Below are positions 1-5,703 of a stretch of DNA of 9,636 nt, in pieces. The DNA comes from Treponema sp. (lineage in GTDB: Bacteria; Spirochaetota; Spirochaetia; Treponematales; Rectinemataceae), in the NCBI GenBank assembly GCA_017849315.1, contig JAFIHQ010000161.1, positions 1 to 9,636 of the forward strand. The letters run 5' to 3'. Position numbers and translations under genes: made by a program. The notes beneath the pieces are model-generated. The model did not search any database. It worked only from the letters and a program-made list of their open reading frames with translations, and had not been told where the DNA came from. How positions within the stretch are numbered: the stretch's first letter is position 1; each line of letters opens with the position of its first letter.

Positions 1-831
1 CATAACGAGCTTGCATCGCTCATGGCACCATTTCTGCAAGACGGCCAGATCGTTGTTCTTAATCCTGGCCGCACAGGGGGGGCGCTCGAGTTCAAAGCCA
101 CAATCGAGAGGCAAGGTTGTACCGCACGTGTGATCGTTGCCGAAGCGCAGACTTTCATCTACGCATCGCGCAAGATCAGTCCGAATCGAGCGCATATTTA
201 TAGCATCAAGAACGGAGTACCTGTCAGTGCATTGCCCTCATTTCTGACACCCGCGCTTCTCAAGGTGCTCGACGTAGCTTTTCCTCAGTTCCTCGCAGGA
301 AGCAATGTTCTCGCGACAAGCATCGAGAATATTGGAGCTGTTTTCCATCCTGCGCTTACACTCCTTAATGCTGGCTGGATTGAGTCTACAGGTGGCAATT
401 TCGAGTACTACCTGCAGGGTATTTCGCCTTCTGTGGCGTGTGTCTTGCAGGCTATCGACGATGAACGGCTCGCTCTTGCCCGGGCTTTGGGCATTCGCAC
501 CGTCTCTGCTCGAGAATGGCTATACCTAACATATAATGCAGTGGGGATGGACCTATGCTCATCCATTAGAGCTACTGCAGGATATGCTGGAATCAAGGCA
601 CCTCGCTCTATAGATCACCGCTACATCTGGGAAGATGTGCCAATGAGTCTCGTGCCTATGGCAAGCATTGCCTCAATGTACGATGTCCAGACACCGACCA
701 TCAATCTCATCATCGACCTTGCAAATCTAATGCTAAATCAGGATTTTCGGGCCAATGGCCGTACTGTACGCACCTTGGGTATCGAAGGAATGTCGGTGGA
801 GGATCTTCACCGTCTCGTCACAGAAGGTTGA
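1..831 (+). CDS. NAD/NADP octopine/nopaline dehydrogenase family protein, 3' part (5' end outside window)
   Basis: The reading frame is open from base 1 and ends with TGA at 829-831, giving 276 visible residues. The Met at nt 22 is probably internal, because the codons before it (HNELASL) already continue the family pattern. The visible part starts late in the N-terminal Rossmann domain, with dGQ-vvLNPG near visible residues 14-23 and the vAE turn at 46-48. The rest is the helical C-terminal opine-dehydrogenase domain, with an N-x4-HP signature at about residues 112-117 whose His (about 116) corresponds to the catalytic His of octopine dehydrogenase. Family members reductively condense an amino acid with a 2-oxo acid, or run the reverse, using NAD(P)H in the cytoplasm. 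Substrates here cannot be read from the sequence. The dinucleotide-binding GxGxxG lies upstream of the window. A membrane-protein gene follows 26 bp later and may be co-transcribed. Confidence 0.85.
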   Translation, partial: HNELASLMAPFLQDGQIVVLNPGRTGGALEFKATIERQGCTARVIVAEAQTFIYASRKISPNRAHIYSIKNGVPVSALPSFLTPALLKVLDVAFPQFLAGSNVLATSIENIGAVFHPALTLLNAGWIESTGGNFEYYLQGISPSVACVLQAIDDERLALARALGIRTVSAREWLYLTYNAVGMDLCSSIRATAGYAGIKAPRSIDHRYIWEDVPMSLVPMASIASMYDVQTPTINLIIDLANLMLNQDFRANGRTVRTLGIEGMSVEDLHRLVTEG

Positions 832-857
832 CTTCTTGGTGAATTCGGAGGAATAAA

Positions 858-1541
858 ATGAATGAAATTGTAGCAGGAGCAACTCAATGGTTTGACAATC
901 TGCCCTCGACCGCACGGGTAGTGATAGTTCTTCTTTTAGGTTGGGGTGTCGCGAAGCTTCTAAAGACGTTAATCCCATCGTTTTTGGTCTGGCTGAAGTT
1001 CGACGTGCTGGCAGAAAGAATTGGCTTTAAGGAGTTCTTGCGCAAAGGGAGTGTGCAATACTCGCCTTCCAAACTGATTGGCGTGGTTTTGTATTGGATT
1101 GTGTTTCTGCTCACACTCGCCAGGGCTGCAGCGTTGCTCGACAGTCGCGTCTCTGACTCAATCTCATCATGGTTCGCAGGCGCAGTCCCTACCATACTGG
1201 CGACAATTATGACCGCGGTGATTGGCGTCTTCGTCGTCAAGTTCTTATCAAATTTCGTAAGGACTATTATGAATAACGCTGGCCTTGCCTCTGCGACAAT
1301 GGTTCAGAGTTTTATCAAAGTACTGGGATACACTATCGTAGTAATTATGGTGATTGGACAACTTGGCTTTGCGTCGGTTGTCAACATCATACTGCTCTTG
1401 CTGATTGGTTCGATTGCCTTAGGTGTCGCCATTGCAATCGGCCTCGGATGCAAGGATATTGCCCGCCATTATGTAGAAGATTTCTTGGAGGCGATGAGAG
1501 AACGTGAACGCGCGTCGCACAGAACCGATCTGGAAGGTTAA
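858..1541 (+). CDS. Small MscS-like / conserved-TM-helix membrane protein
   Basis: This 227-residue protein has a GGAGGA ribosome binding site at 847-852, 5 bp before the ATG. About four hydrophobic segments are visible: residues roughly 18-40, 72-94, 110-132 and 155-198. The last ends in a Gly/Ala-rich helix followed by GLGCKDIAR at 195-203. This resembles the pore helix and GLG-KD turn of small-conductance mechanosensitive channels and of the 'conserved TM helix' family. Unlike true MscS proteins, it stops about 25 residues after this turn, so the cytoplasmic beta-domain and vestibule are absent; the tail is short and charged (EAMRERERASHR). It probably sits in the inner membrane and may form an oligomeric pore, but channel activity is inferred only from this resemblance. 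It lies 26 bp after the dehydrogenase gene and could share its transcript. Confidence 0.75.
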   Translation: MNEIVAGATQWFDNLPSTARVVIVLLLGWGVAKLLKTLIPSFLVWLKFDVLAERIGFKEFLRKGSVQYSPSKLIGVVLYWIVFLLTLARAAALLDSRVSDSISSWFAGAVPTILATIMTAVIGVFVVKFLSNFVRTIMNNAGLASATMVQSFIKVLGYTIVVIMVIGQLGFASVVNIILLLLIGSIALGVAIAIGLGCKDIARHYVEDFLEAMRERERASHRTDLEG

Positions 1542-1676
1542 CCTCCGAAACATCAAGAGTCCTCCTTGTTTGAAGAATTCCGCGGCTTGTCCGTACTTCA
1601 GCATAAGTCGTTAGTTTGTTCGTAAGCCTTAGACAACAGCTTTCGCTTTGTCCTTGTTTCGGGCTACAATGCTCTC
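1542..1676. other. Intergenic spacer with a possible -10 element for psuK
   Basis: This 135-bp gap holds no convincing ORF and no strong hairpin. The only signal is TACAAT at 1665-1670, a good -10 hexamer, with only a poor -35 match (TTCGCT at 1642-1647, spacer 17). The expected transcription start, about 7 bp beyond the -10, falls on the GTG start codon of psuK. I see no clear terminator for the preceding membrane-protein gene. Confidence 0.4.
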
Positions 1677-2651
1677 GTGATATCTAGATCAGTAGAGCCT
1701 AAACAAGCCCGTGTTGTGGTGATCGGCGGGGCAAATGTGGATATTCAGGGTTTTTCCTCTGGTGATTTTGTTCGGGCAGACTCAAACCCAGGCAGAATTG
1801 TTCGTTCTTCAGGCGGAGTGGGGCGGAATATTGCCGAAAACCTGGCCCGCCTTGGCATGGCTGTCTCACTCTTAAGCGTTTTTGGGAGCTCGGCTGAGGG
1901 GCTTGCCTTAATGGAGGCGTGTAAGGATGCAGGCATCGACGTGAGCCATTCGCTCATTGTTCCCGGCCCAACGCCGACCTATCTTGCACTGATGGATAAG
2001 GCAGGATCTCTCGTAGCTGCAGTGGCAGATATGGAGGCAATGAACAGGCTTACCGTCTATGAGTTGGGAAAATGCATCGGCTTGCTCGATGATGCATCCT
2101 ACATTGTCGTAGATACGAATATACCGAAGGCGAGCCTTGAGTGGCTTGTTGGTCGGTACGGTAGTCCTACGTCCAAGCCTTGTCTTGTGTTGGACCCCGT
2201 TTCTGCTACAAAAGCAAGAAACGCTGTGGGTCTGTTGGGGGCTTTTACGCTTGCAAAGCCTAACCGTTCGGAATGTGCCATTCTTGCAGGAATTGAGAGC
2301 GAAAATCCACAGGATTTGTGCAAGGCTCTTCGGGACAAAGGACAAAGTCCTAAAGAACTCTACCTTTCTTTAGGCGAGCAGGGGCTCTATTGCTGCCTGG
2401 AAAATGGCCAAACATTGTCGGTAGAATTACCGCCACCTGATCGTTGCCCAAAGCCGATCAATCGTTCTGGAGCAGGGGATGCCGCCTTGGCGGCGCTTAT
2501 TTGGGCGACCGACCAAGGCTTTCCACTCAGGGACAAAGCACAGTATTCTTTAACAGCGTCTATTCTGACCGCTGCATCTGAAGACTCGGTTTGCAAGGAC
2601 CTTAGCGAAGCGCTATTGTTGCAGGAAAAGAATCGCATGTTCGATTTTTGA
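1677..2651 (+). CDS. psuK: Pseudouridine kinase, PfkB/ribokinase family
   Basis: This 324-residue PfkB-family kinase (E. coli PsuK is 313) would phosphorylate pseudouridine at the 5' hydroxyl with ATP in the cytoplasm. Seen in order: the N-terminal strand RVVVIGGANVD (12-22), the first PfkB signature GGVGRNIAENLARLG (46-60), DPVSATK (173-179), the KPNRSE segment (194-199), and the second signature with the anion-hole/catalytic GAGD at 265-268, Asp268 being the expected base. The family covers many sugar and nucleoside kinases; the pseudouridine assignment rests mainly on psuG lying 38 bp downstream on the same strand. The GTG at 1677 is the first usable start upstream of the conserved strand. 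It has no Shine-Dalgarno sequence, and a -10-like TACAAT lies 6 bp before it, so the mRNA may be leaderless. A start a few codons later, at one of the in-frame GTGs around 1713-1718, is less likely because it would cut into the first beta strand. Confidence 0.87.
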   Translation: MISRSVEPKQARVVVIGGANVDIQGFSSGDFVRADSNPGRIVRSSGGVGRNIAENLARLGMAVSLLSVFGSSAEGLALMEACKDAGIDVSHSLIVPGPTPTYLALMDKAGSLVAAVADMEAMNRLTVYELGKCIGLLDDASYIVVDTNIPKASLEWLVGRYGSPTSKPCLVLDPVSATKARNAVGLLGAFTLAKPNRSECAILAGIESENPQDLCKALRDKGQSPKELYLSLGEQGLYCCLENGQTLSVELPPPDRCPKPINRSGAGDAALAALIWATDQGFPLRDKAQYSLTASILTAASEDSVCKDLSEALLLQEKNRMFDF

Positions 2652-2666
2652 TCCGATTTTGGATCC
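2643..2666 (+). repeat. Two-copy 12-bp tandem repeat at the psuK stop codon
   Basis: GATTTTTGATCC (2643-2654) is followed directly by GATTTTGGATCC (2655-2666), an 11/12 match. The first copy includes the last psuK codons and its TGA stop (2649-2651); the second lies in the psuK-psuG spacer. It is most easily explained as a local duplication; no function is apparent. Confidence 0.6.
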
Positions 2667-2689
2667 GGTGTCGGCGAAGGAGAAAACAA

Positions 2690-3619
2690 ATGAGCAAGTA
2701 TCTCGATATTGCAGATGAAGTTAAGGCAGCTTTGGATGCTGGCCAGCCTGTTGTGGCCCTGGAGTCTACGATCATAAGCCACGGGATGCCGTGGCCGCAG
2801 AATCTTGAAACCGCCCTTGCAGTGGAAGAAGTGATCCGGAAGAAGGGTGTGGTGCCCGCGACTATAGCAATCCTGGATGGAAGGCTTAAGGCGGGTTTGA
2901 GCAAGAATGAGTTGGAAATACTCGCGCAAAAGGGCCAGACTGCAACCAAAGCCTCAAGGCGTGATTTTCCGCGTTTGCTTGCAGGCCGAGGCCTTGGTGC
3001 AACGACAGTGGCGGGGACAATGATTGTTGCTTCCATGGCAGGAATAAAGGTTTTTGCAACTGGTGGCATTGGCGGTGTGCATAGAGGGGCAGAAACAACT
3101 TGGGACGTATCCGCGGATTTGCAGGAGTTGGCCAGGACGAATACGGCCGTGGTTTGTGCAGGTGCAAAGTCTATTCTCGATCTTGAAAAGACACTGGAAT
3201 ACTTGGAGACTTTGGGTGTTCCCGTTATCGGATATGGGACTTCCGAACTGCCGGCGTTTTTTACGAGTAACTCGGGGCTCTATTTGGAAGAACGGGCAGA
3301 CAGTCCAGAAGAAGTGGCGGGAATGCTCTACGCAAAGTGGGCCGCTGGCTTGCAGGGGGGCGCCATTATCGCCAATCCTATACCGGCACAATATTCTATG
3401 CCAAAAGAAGTTATAGATCCTGCAATTGTGCAGGCTGTAGGTGAAGCTGCTCGAACTGGCATAAAAGGCAAGGCGCTCACACCTTTCCTGCTGGCGCGAA
3501 TAACTGAGCTGACAGGCGGTGACAGCTTGGAAGCCAATATCGCGCTTGTGAAGAACAACGCTTCTGTTGCTGCAGATATCGCAATCGCTTATGCCCGCAT
3601 GGCAAAGGAAGACGTCTGA
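2690..3619 (+). CDS. psuG: Pseudouridine-5'-phosphate glycosidase
   Basis: PsuG cleaves the C-C glycosidic bond of pseudouridine 5'-phosphate to uracil and ribose 5-phosphate; E. coli PsuG is the model. The protein has 309 residues starting at ATG 2690, preferred over the upstream in-frame ATG at 2648 because AAGGAG at 2677-2682 is correctly spaced and because the extra 14 residues are unlike the family. Motifs: ALESTIISHGMP (23-34), GLGATTVAGTM (101-111), GGIGGVHRG (125-133) and ANPIPA (228-233). The E. coli catalytic and binding residues Glu31, Lys93, His137, Asp149, Lys166 and Asn289 (numbering from memory) all map with a constant offset of 6, to Glu25, Lys87, His131, Asp143, Lys160 and Asn283. 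The gene should therefore be fully functional. It lies 38 bp after psuK, and the two form a pseudouridine degradation operon. Confidence 0.97.
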   Translation: MSKYLDIADEVKAALDAGQPVVALESTIISHGMPWPQNLETALAVEEVIRKKGVVPATIAILDGRLKAGLSKNELEILAQKGQTATKASRRDFPRLLAGRGLGATTVAGTMIVASMAGIKVFATGGIGGVHRGAETTWDVSADLQELARTNTAVVCAGAKSILDLEKTLEYLETLGVPVIGYGTSELPAFFTSNSGLYLEERADSPEEVAGMLYAKWAAGLQGGAIIANPIPAQYSMPKEVIDPAIVQAVGEAARTGIKGKALTPFLLARITELTGGDSLEANIALVKNNASVAADIAIAYARMAKEDV

Positions 3620-3684
3620 CATCAATCGATTACAGTTTCGACGAGCCCAGACTTGACCATGCCTACTTAAGGCGATAGTATCTG

Positions 3685-3727
3685 CCGCACGCGGTCGTAG
3701 TCCACCCGCGAAATCAAAACAGGAGGT
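3685..3727 (+). promoter_or_regulatory. preQ1-I riboswitch overlapping the Shine-Dalgarno sequence of the queuosine-precursor transporter
   Basis: The leader contains a 5-bp P1 stem, CGCGG (3690-3694) pairing perfectly with CCGCG (3706-3710). The loop TCGTAGTCCAC (3695-3705) ends in C3705, at the position of the C that base-pairs with preQ1. The A-rich tail AAATCAAAACAGG (3711-3723) runs straight into the ribosome binding site AGGAGGT (3721-3727). The Thermoanaerobacter tengcongensis preQ1-I aptamer has the same order: a GG-TCG-AGT-type loop start, A-C before the C-rich 3' P1 strand, and a CAAAACA tail before GG. Part of the tail (A3719, C3720) can pair with U3701 and G3700 in the loop to give the H-type pseudoknot. 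Inferred action: bound preQ1 hides the SD and blocks translation of the transporter. The downstream gene is a typical target of this class. I compared it with the known aptamer from memory, not by a covariance search. Confidence 0.83.
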
Positions 3728-3732
3728 ACTCC
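3722..3732 (+). promoter_or_regulatory. Small hairpin enclosing the transporter Shine-Dalgarno
   Basis: GGAG (3722-3725) can pair with CTCC (3729-3732) across a three-base GTA loop, immediately before the ATG at 3734. The stem would occupy most of the SD. It may be an alternative fold to the riboswitch pseudoknot or simply chance; four base pairs is short. Confidence 0.35.
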
Positions 3733-3733
3733 C

Positions 3734-4420
3734 ATGGAAAGGGAGCATTCCGGCTATTCTCCTCTTTTTCTGACGGAATTTGCGCTTTTTTTGACGAGCC
3801 TGCTCATCTCGAACATAATCGCGGGCAAGCTGATTCAGGTTGCAGGCATTGTCCTGCCTGCTGCGGTCATTCTCTTCCCCATTACCTATATCCTGGGCGA
3901 TGTGTTCACTGAAGTCTATGGTTTCCGGCGCACACGCATCATCATCTGGCTGGGTTTTGCGGCCAACCTTTTGATGTCGCTTCTGTTCTTGGCCACAATA
4001 GCGCTGCCATATCCTCAATTCTTTAAGGACCAGGCTGCATTTGCTACCGTATTGGGCATGACGCCGCGAATTGTCCTTGCTTCGCTTGTTGGATATTGGG
4101 CAGGTGAGTTTGGAAACTCCATCGTGCTTTCCATGATGAAGAAGACAACGGGCGGCAAATACCTTTGGATGCGTACGATTGGTTCGACTATAGTTGGGGA
4201 AGGGCTGGATACTGTGCTCTTTATCGGTATCGCGTTCTGGGGTGCCATGCCAACCTCGGTACTTCTACAGATGATGCTTGCGCAATACCTATTTAAGGTG
4301 CTTTATGAGGCGCTCTTTACGCCGCTTACGTACTTTGTTGTGGCAAGAGTGAAAAAGCTCGAGGGTGTCGACGTCTACGACCATGGAGTTGTATACAATC
4401 CTTTCAGATTGAGAAAATGA
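3734..4420 (+). CDS. yhhQ: Queuosine precursor transporter (YhhQ / QPTR, former DUF165)
   Basis: This is a 228-residue polytopic inner-membrane protein of the vitamin-uptake-like queuosine-precursor transporter family, which imports 7-deazaguanine precursors; E. coli YhhQ takes up preQ0 and preQ1. About six hydrophobic segments are visible. Family motifs in order: SNIIAGKL (26-33), FPITYILGDVFTEVYGFRRTR (48-68), GEFGNS (124-129), RTIGSTIVGEGLDT (147-160) and KVLYEALFTPLTY (188-200). The ATG at 3734 has AGGAGGT 6 bp upstream, inside a predicted preQ1-I riboswitch, which itself supports the assignment. The next gene, 78 bp downstream, is queF, the enzyme that reduces preQ0, so the likely physiological cargo is preQ0, preQ1 or both. 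Specificity cannot be read from the sequence. Confidence 0.93.
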   Translation: MEREHSGYSPLFLTEFALFLTSLLISNIIAGKLIQVAGIVLPAAVILFPITYILGDVFTEVYGFRRTRIIIWLGFAANLLMSLLFLATIALPYPQFFKDQAAFATVLGMTPRIVLASLVGYWAGEFGNSIVLSMMKKTTGGKYLWMRTIGSTIVGEGLDTVLFIGIAFWGAMPTSVLLQMMLAQYLFKVLYEALFTPLTYFVVARVKKLEGVDVYDHGVVYNPFRLRK

Positions 4421-4524
4421 ATGCTCAAACGCGTGAATGGTATGCCAATGCTCACGTGAATGATACGCTAATGCTCAAAGTGCTCAAAGGAGGCCGTTGT
4501 GGCAGAGAATACAGAGAAAGATAA
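4417..4524 (+). other. Possible 35-codon leader ORF, ATGA-coupled to the transporter and overlapping queF
   Basis: An ATG at 4417 overlaps the transporter stop (ATGA, 4417-4420) and opens 35 codons to TAA at 4522-4524, past the queF GTG in another frame. The peptide would start MNAQTREWYANAHVND. It shares the repeat region, so its coding character is doubtful. If it is translated by coupling, ribosomes would pass over the queF start region. I do not claim it as a gene. Confidence 0.2.
4420..4490 (+). repeat. Imperfect tandem repeat between the transporter gene and queF
   Basis: The spacer is built from copies beginning AATGCTCA, at 4420, 4447 and 4470, followed by a shorter TGCTCAAAG at 4481. 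The first two copies (27 and 23 bp) continue with a CGTGAATG core (4432-4439 and 4454-4461) and then TATGCC or TACGCT. The third runs into the queF ribosome binding site. Copies one and two carry the 6-bp palindromes ACGCGT (4429-4434) and CACGTG (4453-4458). The origin looks like local duplication; a role as regulator or RNA binding site is possible but unproven. Confidence 0.6.
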
Positions 4525-4897
4525 TTACGAATTCAAGGCGCTGGGCAAATCCACGCGTCAGCCCAGCCGAGCGCTCGAGATCTTCCCAGCTCCAGCTGGT
4601 GTAGACAAAGTTGTCCTCGAGAGCGACGAGGTCACGAGCCTCTGTCCTGTGACGGGGCAGCCCGACTTTGAAACAGTACACGTTGAATTTGCGCCCGACA
4701 AATCTTGTATCGAGTCAAAAAGCCTCAAACTCTATCTGTGGTCCTTCCGCGAAGAAGGCCTGTTTTGTGAAGCTTTCTCCGCGCGCGTCGCAAAGGATAT
4801 TTACGAGGCTTGTGCGCCAAAGTGGGTTAAGGTTGTGGTAACGCAGCGGCCCCGTGGCGGTATCACGATAAGTGCGGAGACAACGCTGCCAAAGTAA
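4499..4897 (+). CDS. queF: NADPH-dependent 7-cyano-7-deazaguanine (preQ0) reductase
   Basis: QueF reduces the nitrile of preQ0 to the aminomethyl group of preQ1 with two NADPH in the cytoplasm, ahead of tRNA insertion by Tgt. The protein has 132 residues, the size of the short unimodular (B. subtilis-type) QueF. The GTG start at 4499 has AAAGGAGG (4486-4493) 5 bp upstream. Seen: the nucleophilic Cys49 in SLCPVTGQPDF and proton-donor Asp56, matching B. subtilis Cys55 and Asp62; the QueF motif ESKSLKLY at 72-79; Glu91, matching Glu97; and the C-terminal QRPRGGI. One oddity is that the residue before Glu91 is Cys90 where most QueF proteins have His. The gene follows the queuosine-precursor transporter and is probably on the same mRNA, so preQ1 sensing upstream may affect it too. 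Confidence 0.93.
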   Translation: MAENTEKDNYEFKALGKSTRQPSRALEIFPAPAGVDKVVLESDEVTSLCPVTGQPDFETVHVEFAPDKSCIESKSLKLYLWSFREEGLFCEAFSARVAKDIYEACAPKWVKVVVTQRPRGGITISAETTLPK

Positions 4898-4913
4898 GCT
4901 TTAGCGTCCCTGA

Positions 4914-5594
4914 CTATTCAAGGTCAGAAAGCCCTTGTATCATTGGTACAAATGCCACTTCCATGAGGTCTTCGACCATAAGGTCATCACCATTTCGCGT
5001 TATGCGAACGAGACTTTGCGCCCCAAAATCGCCCATAGGCAAAATCATTCTGCCGCCATCTTCGTTGAGTTGTCCAGCGAGAATGGGTGGAACAAACGTT
5101 GGGGCGGCTGACACAAGAATTGCATCGAAAGGCGCGCCAGCTGAAAACCCGTTGTATCCATCGCCAATCATGATCCTGGCATTGCTAATGTTAAGCTCAT
5201 GCAGGAGGCGCTCGGCACGAAGCGCAAGCGGCGCTATGCGCTCGATACTCACAACTGTATCCGCAAGCATAGAGAGCAGAGCTGTCTGATAACCCGAACC
5301 CGTCCCCACTTCCATCACGTGTTCGCTGCCAGTCAGGAACAATGCTTCCAGCATGTAGGCCACCATGAAAGGCTGAGAGATCGTTTGACCAAAGCCTATA
5401 GGAAGGGGACAGTCGTCGTACGCATAATCGCTATAAGCCTCGGGGACAAAAAGATGGCGGGGCAGGGTGCGCATGGCTAAAAGGACGCGTCTATTCTTGA
5501 CTCCTCGGGCGACGATCTGCCGCTGAACCATGGTAAAGCGTTCGGTTCGTCGATCTTCAAAAGCACTAATCAGATTGTTCTCCAAATTGCGCAC
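4914..5594 (-). CDS. pcm: Protein-L-isoaspartate O-methyltransferase
   Basis: Pcm methylates L-isoaspartyl residues in aged proteins using S-adenosylmethionine, which allows their repair to aspartate. Visible family motifs in the 226-residue product: MVQRQIVARG (22-31), PRHLFVPEA (45-53), the loop GFGQTISQP (67-75), SAM motif I EVGTGSGYQTA (95-105), acidic SIER (116-119), GDGYNG (144-149), and FDAILVSAA (156-164). The length is close to the roughly 205-225 of the family. The chosen start is GTG at 5594; it lacks a good SD. An in-frame ATG at 5531 (residue 22) would give 205 residues but would trim part of the usual N-terminal helix, and it also lacks an SD. The gene converges on queF with 16 bp between the stops, and lies 109 bp downstream of the D-cysteine desulfhydrase gene on the same strand, so it may be read through from there. 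Confidence 0.94.
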   Translation of the reverse strand: MRNLENNLISAFEDRRTERFTMVQRQIVARGVKNRRVLLAMRTLPRHLFVPEAYSDYAYDDCPLPIGFGQTISQPFMVAYMLEALFLTGSEHVMEVGTGSGYQTALLSMLADTVVSIERIAPLALRAERLLHELNISNARIMIGDGYNGFSAGAPFDAILVSAAPTFVPPILAGQLNEDGGRMILPMGDFGAQSLVRITRNGDDLMVEDLMEVAFVPMIQGLSDLE

Positions 5595-5601
5595 GACTGT
5601 T

Positions 5602-5631
5602 CATCGTGCCTGTTTATTGTGCCTGTTCTTT
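5602..5631 (-). repeat. Three spaced AACAG-type direct repeats just upstream of pcm
   Basis: On the minus strand AACAGGCAC occurs twice at a 13-bp interval (whole units 5619-5631 and 5606-5618, 11/13 identical). A third, weaker copy, AACAGTC, follows at the same interval and runs into the GTG start of pcm. The 13-bp spacing is not a whole number of helical turns. They may be a regulator site, an mRNA-binding site, or a simple duplication. Confidence 0.45.
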
Positions 5632-5660
5632 GTAACTGGCGCCTTTTCTGGTGATTCCTT

Positions 5661-5681
5661 ATGCGACATGCGACATGCGGC
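5661..5681 (+). repeat. Three tandem 7-bp repeats (ATGCGAC)
   Basis: ATGCGAC, ATGCGAC and ATGCGGC follow each other at 5661-5681. ATGCGGCCT recurs at 5697-5705, overlapping the end of the desulfhydrase gene. This is a short microsatellite-like repeat in the spacer between the desulfhydrase gene and pcm. Confidence 0.6.
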
Positions 5682-5703
5682 CTGTAGCAGTAACGGATGC
5701 GGC

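Noticed and set aside
3620..3684. Possible terminator after psuG
   Set aside because: Only 4-bp complementarities (for example GCCT/AGGC at 3661-3673 and the TCGA pairs) are present, with no T-run; nothing convincing separates psuG from the transporter leader.
2954..4018. Long (354-codon) open frame on the minus strand
   Set aside because: It lies antisense to psuG and the riboswitch-transporter region. Its translation is rich in Cys, His, Arg and Gln with no recognisable domain, and the plus-strand genes here are certain.
4421..4498. Second preQ1 riboswitch upstream of queF
   Set aside because: There is an A-rich run before the SD but no P1 stem or C-rich 3' strand like the one at 3690-3710; the region is explained better as tandem repeats.
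4910..4927. Hairpin CTGAC / GTCAG between queF and pcm as a bidirectional terminator
   Set aside because: The stem is only 5 bp with an 8-base loop, lies partly inside pcm, and has no T-run on either strand.
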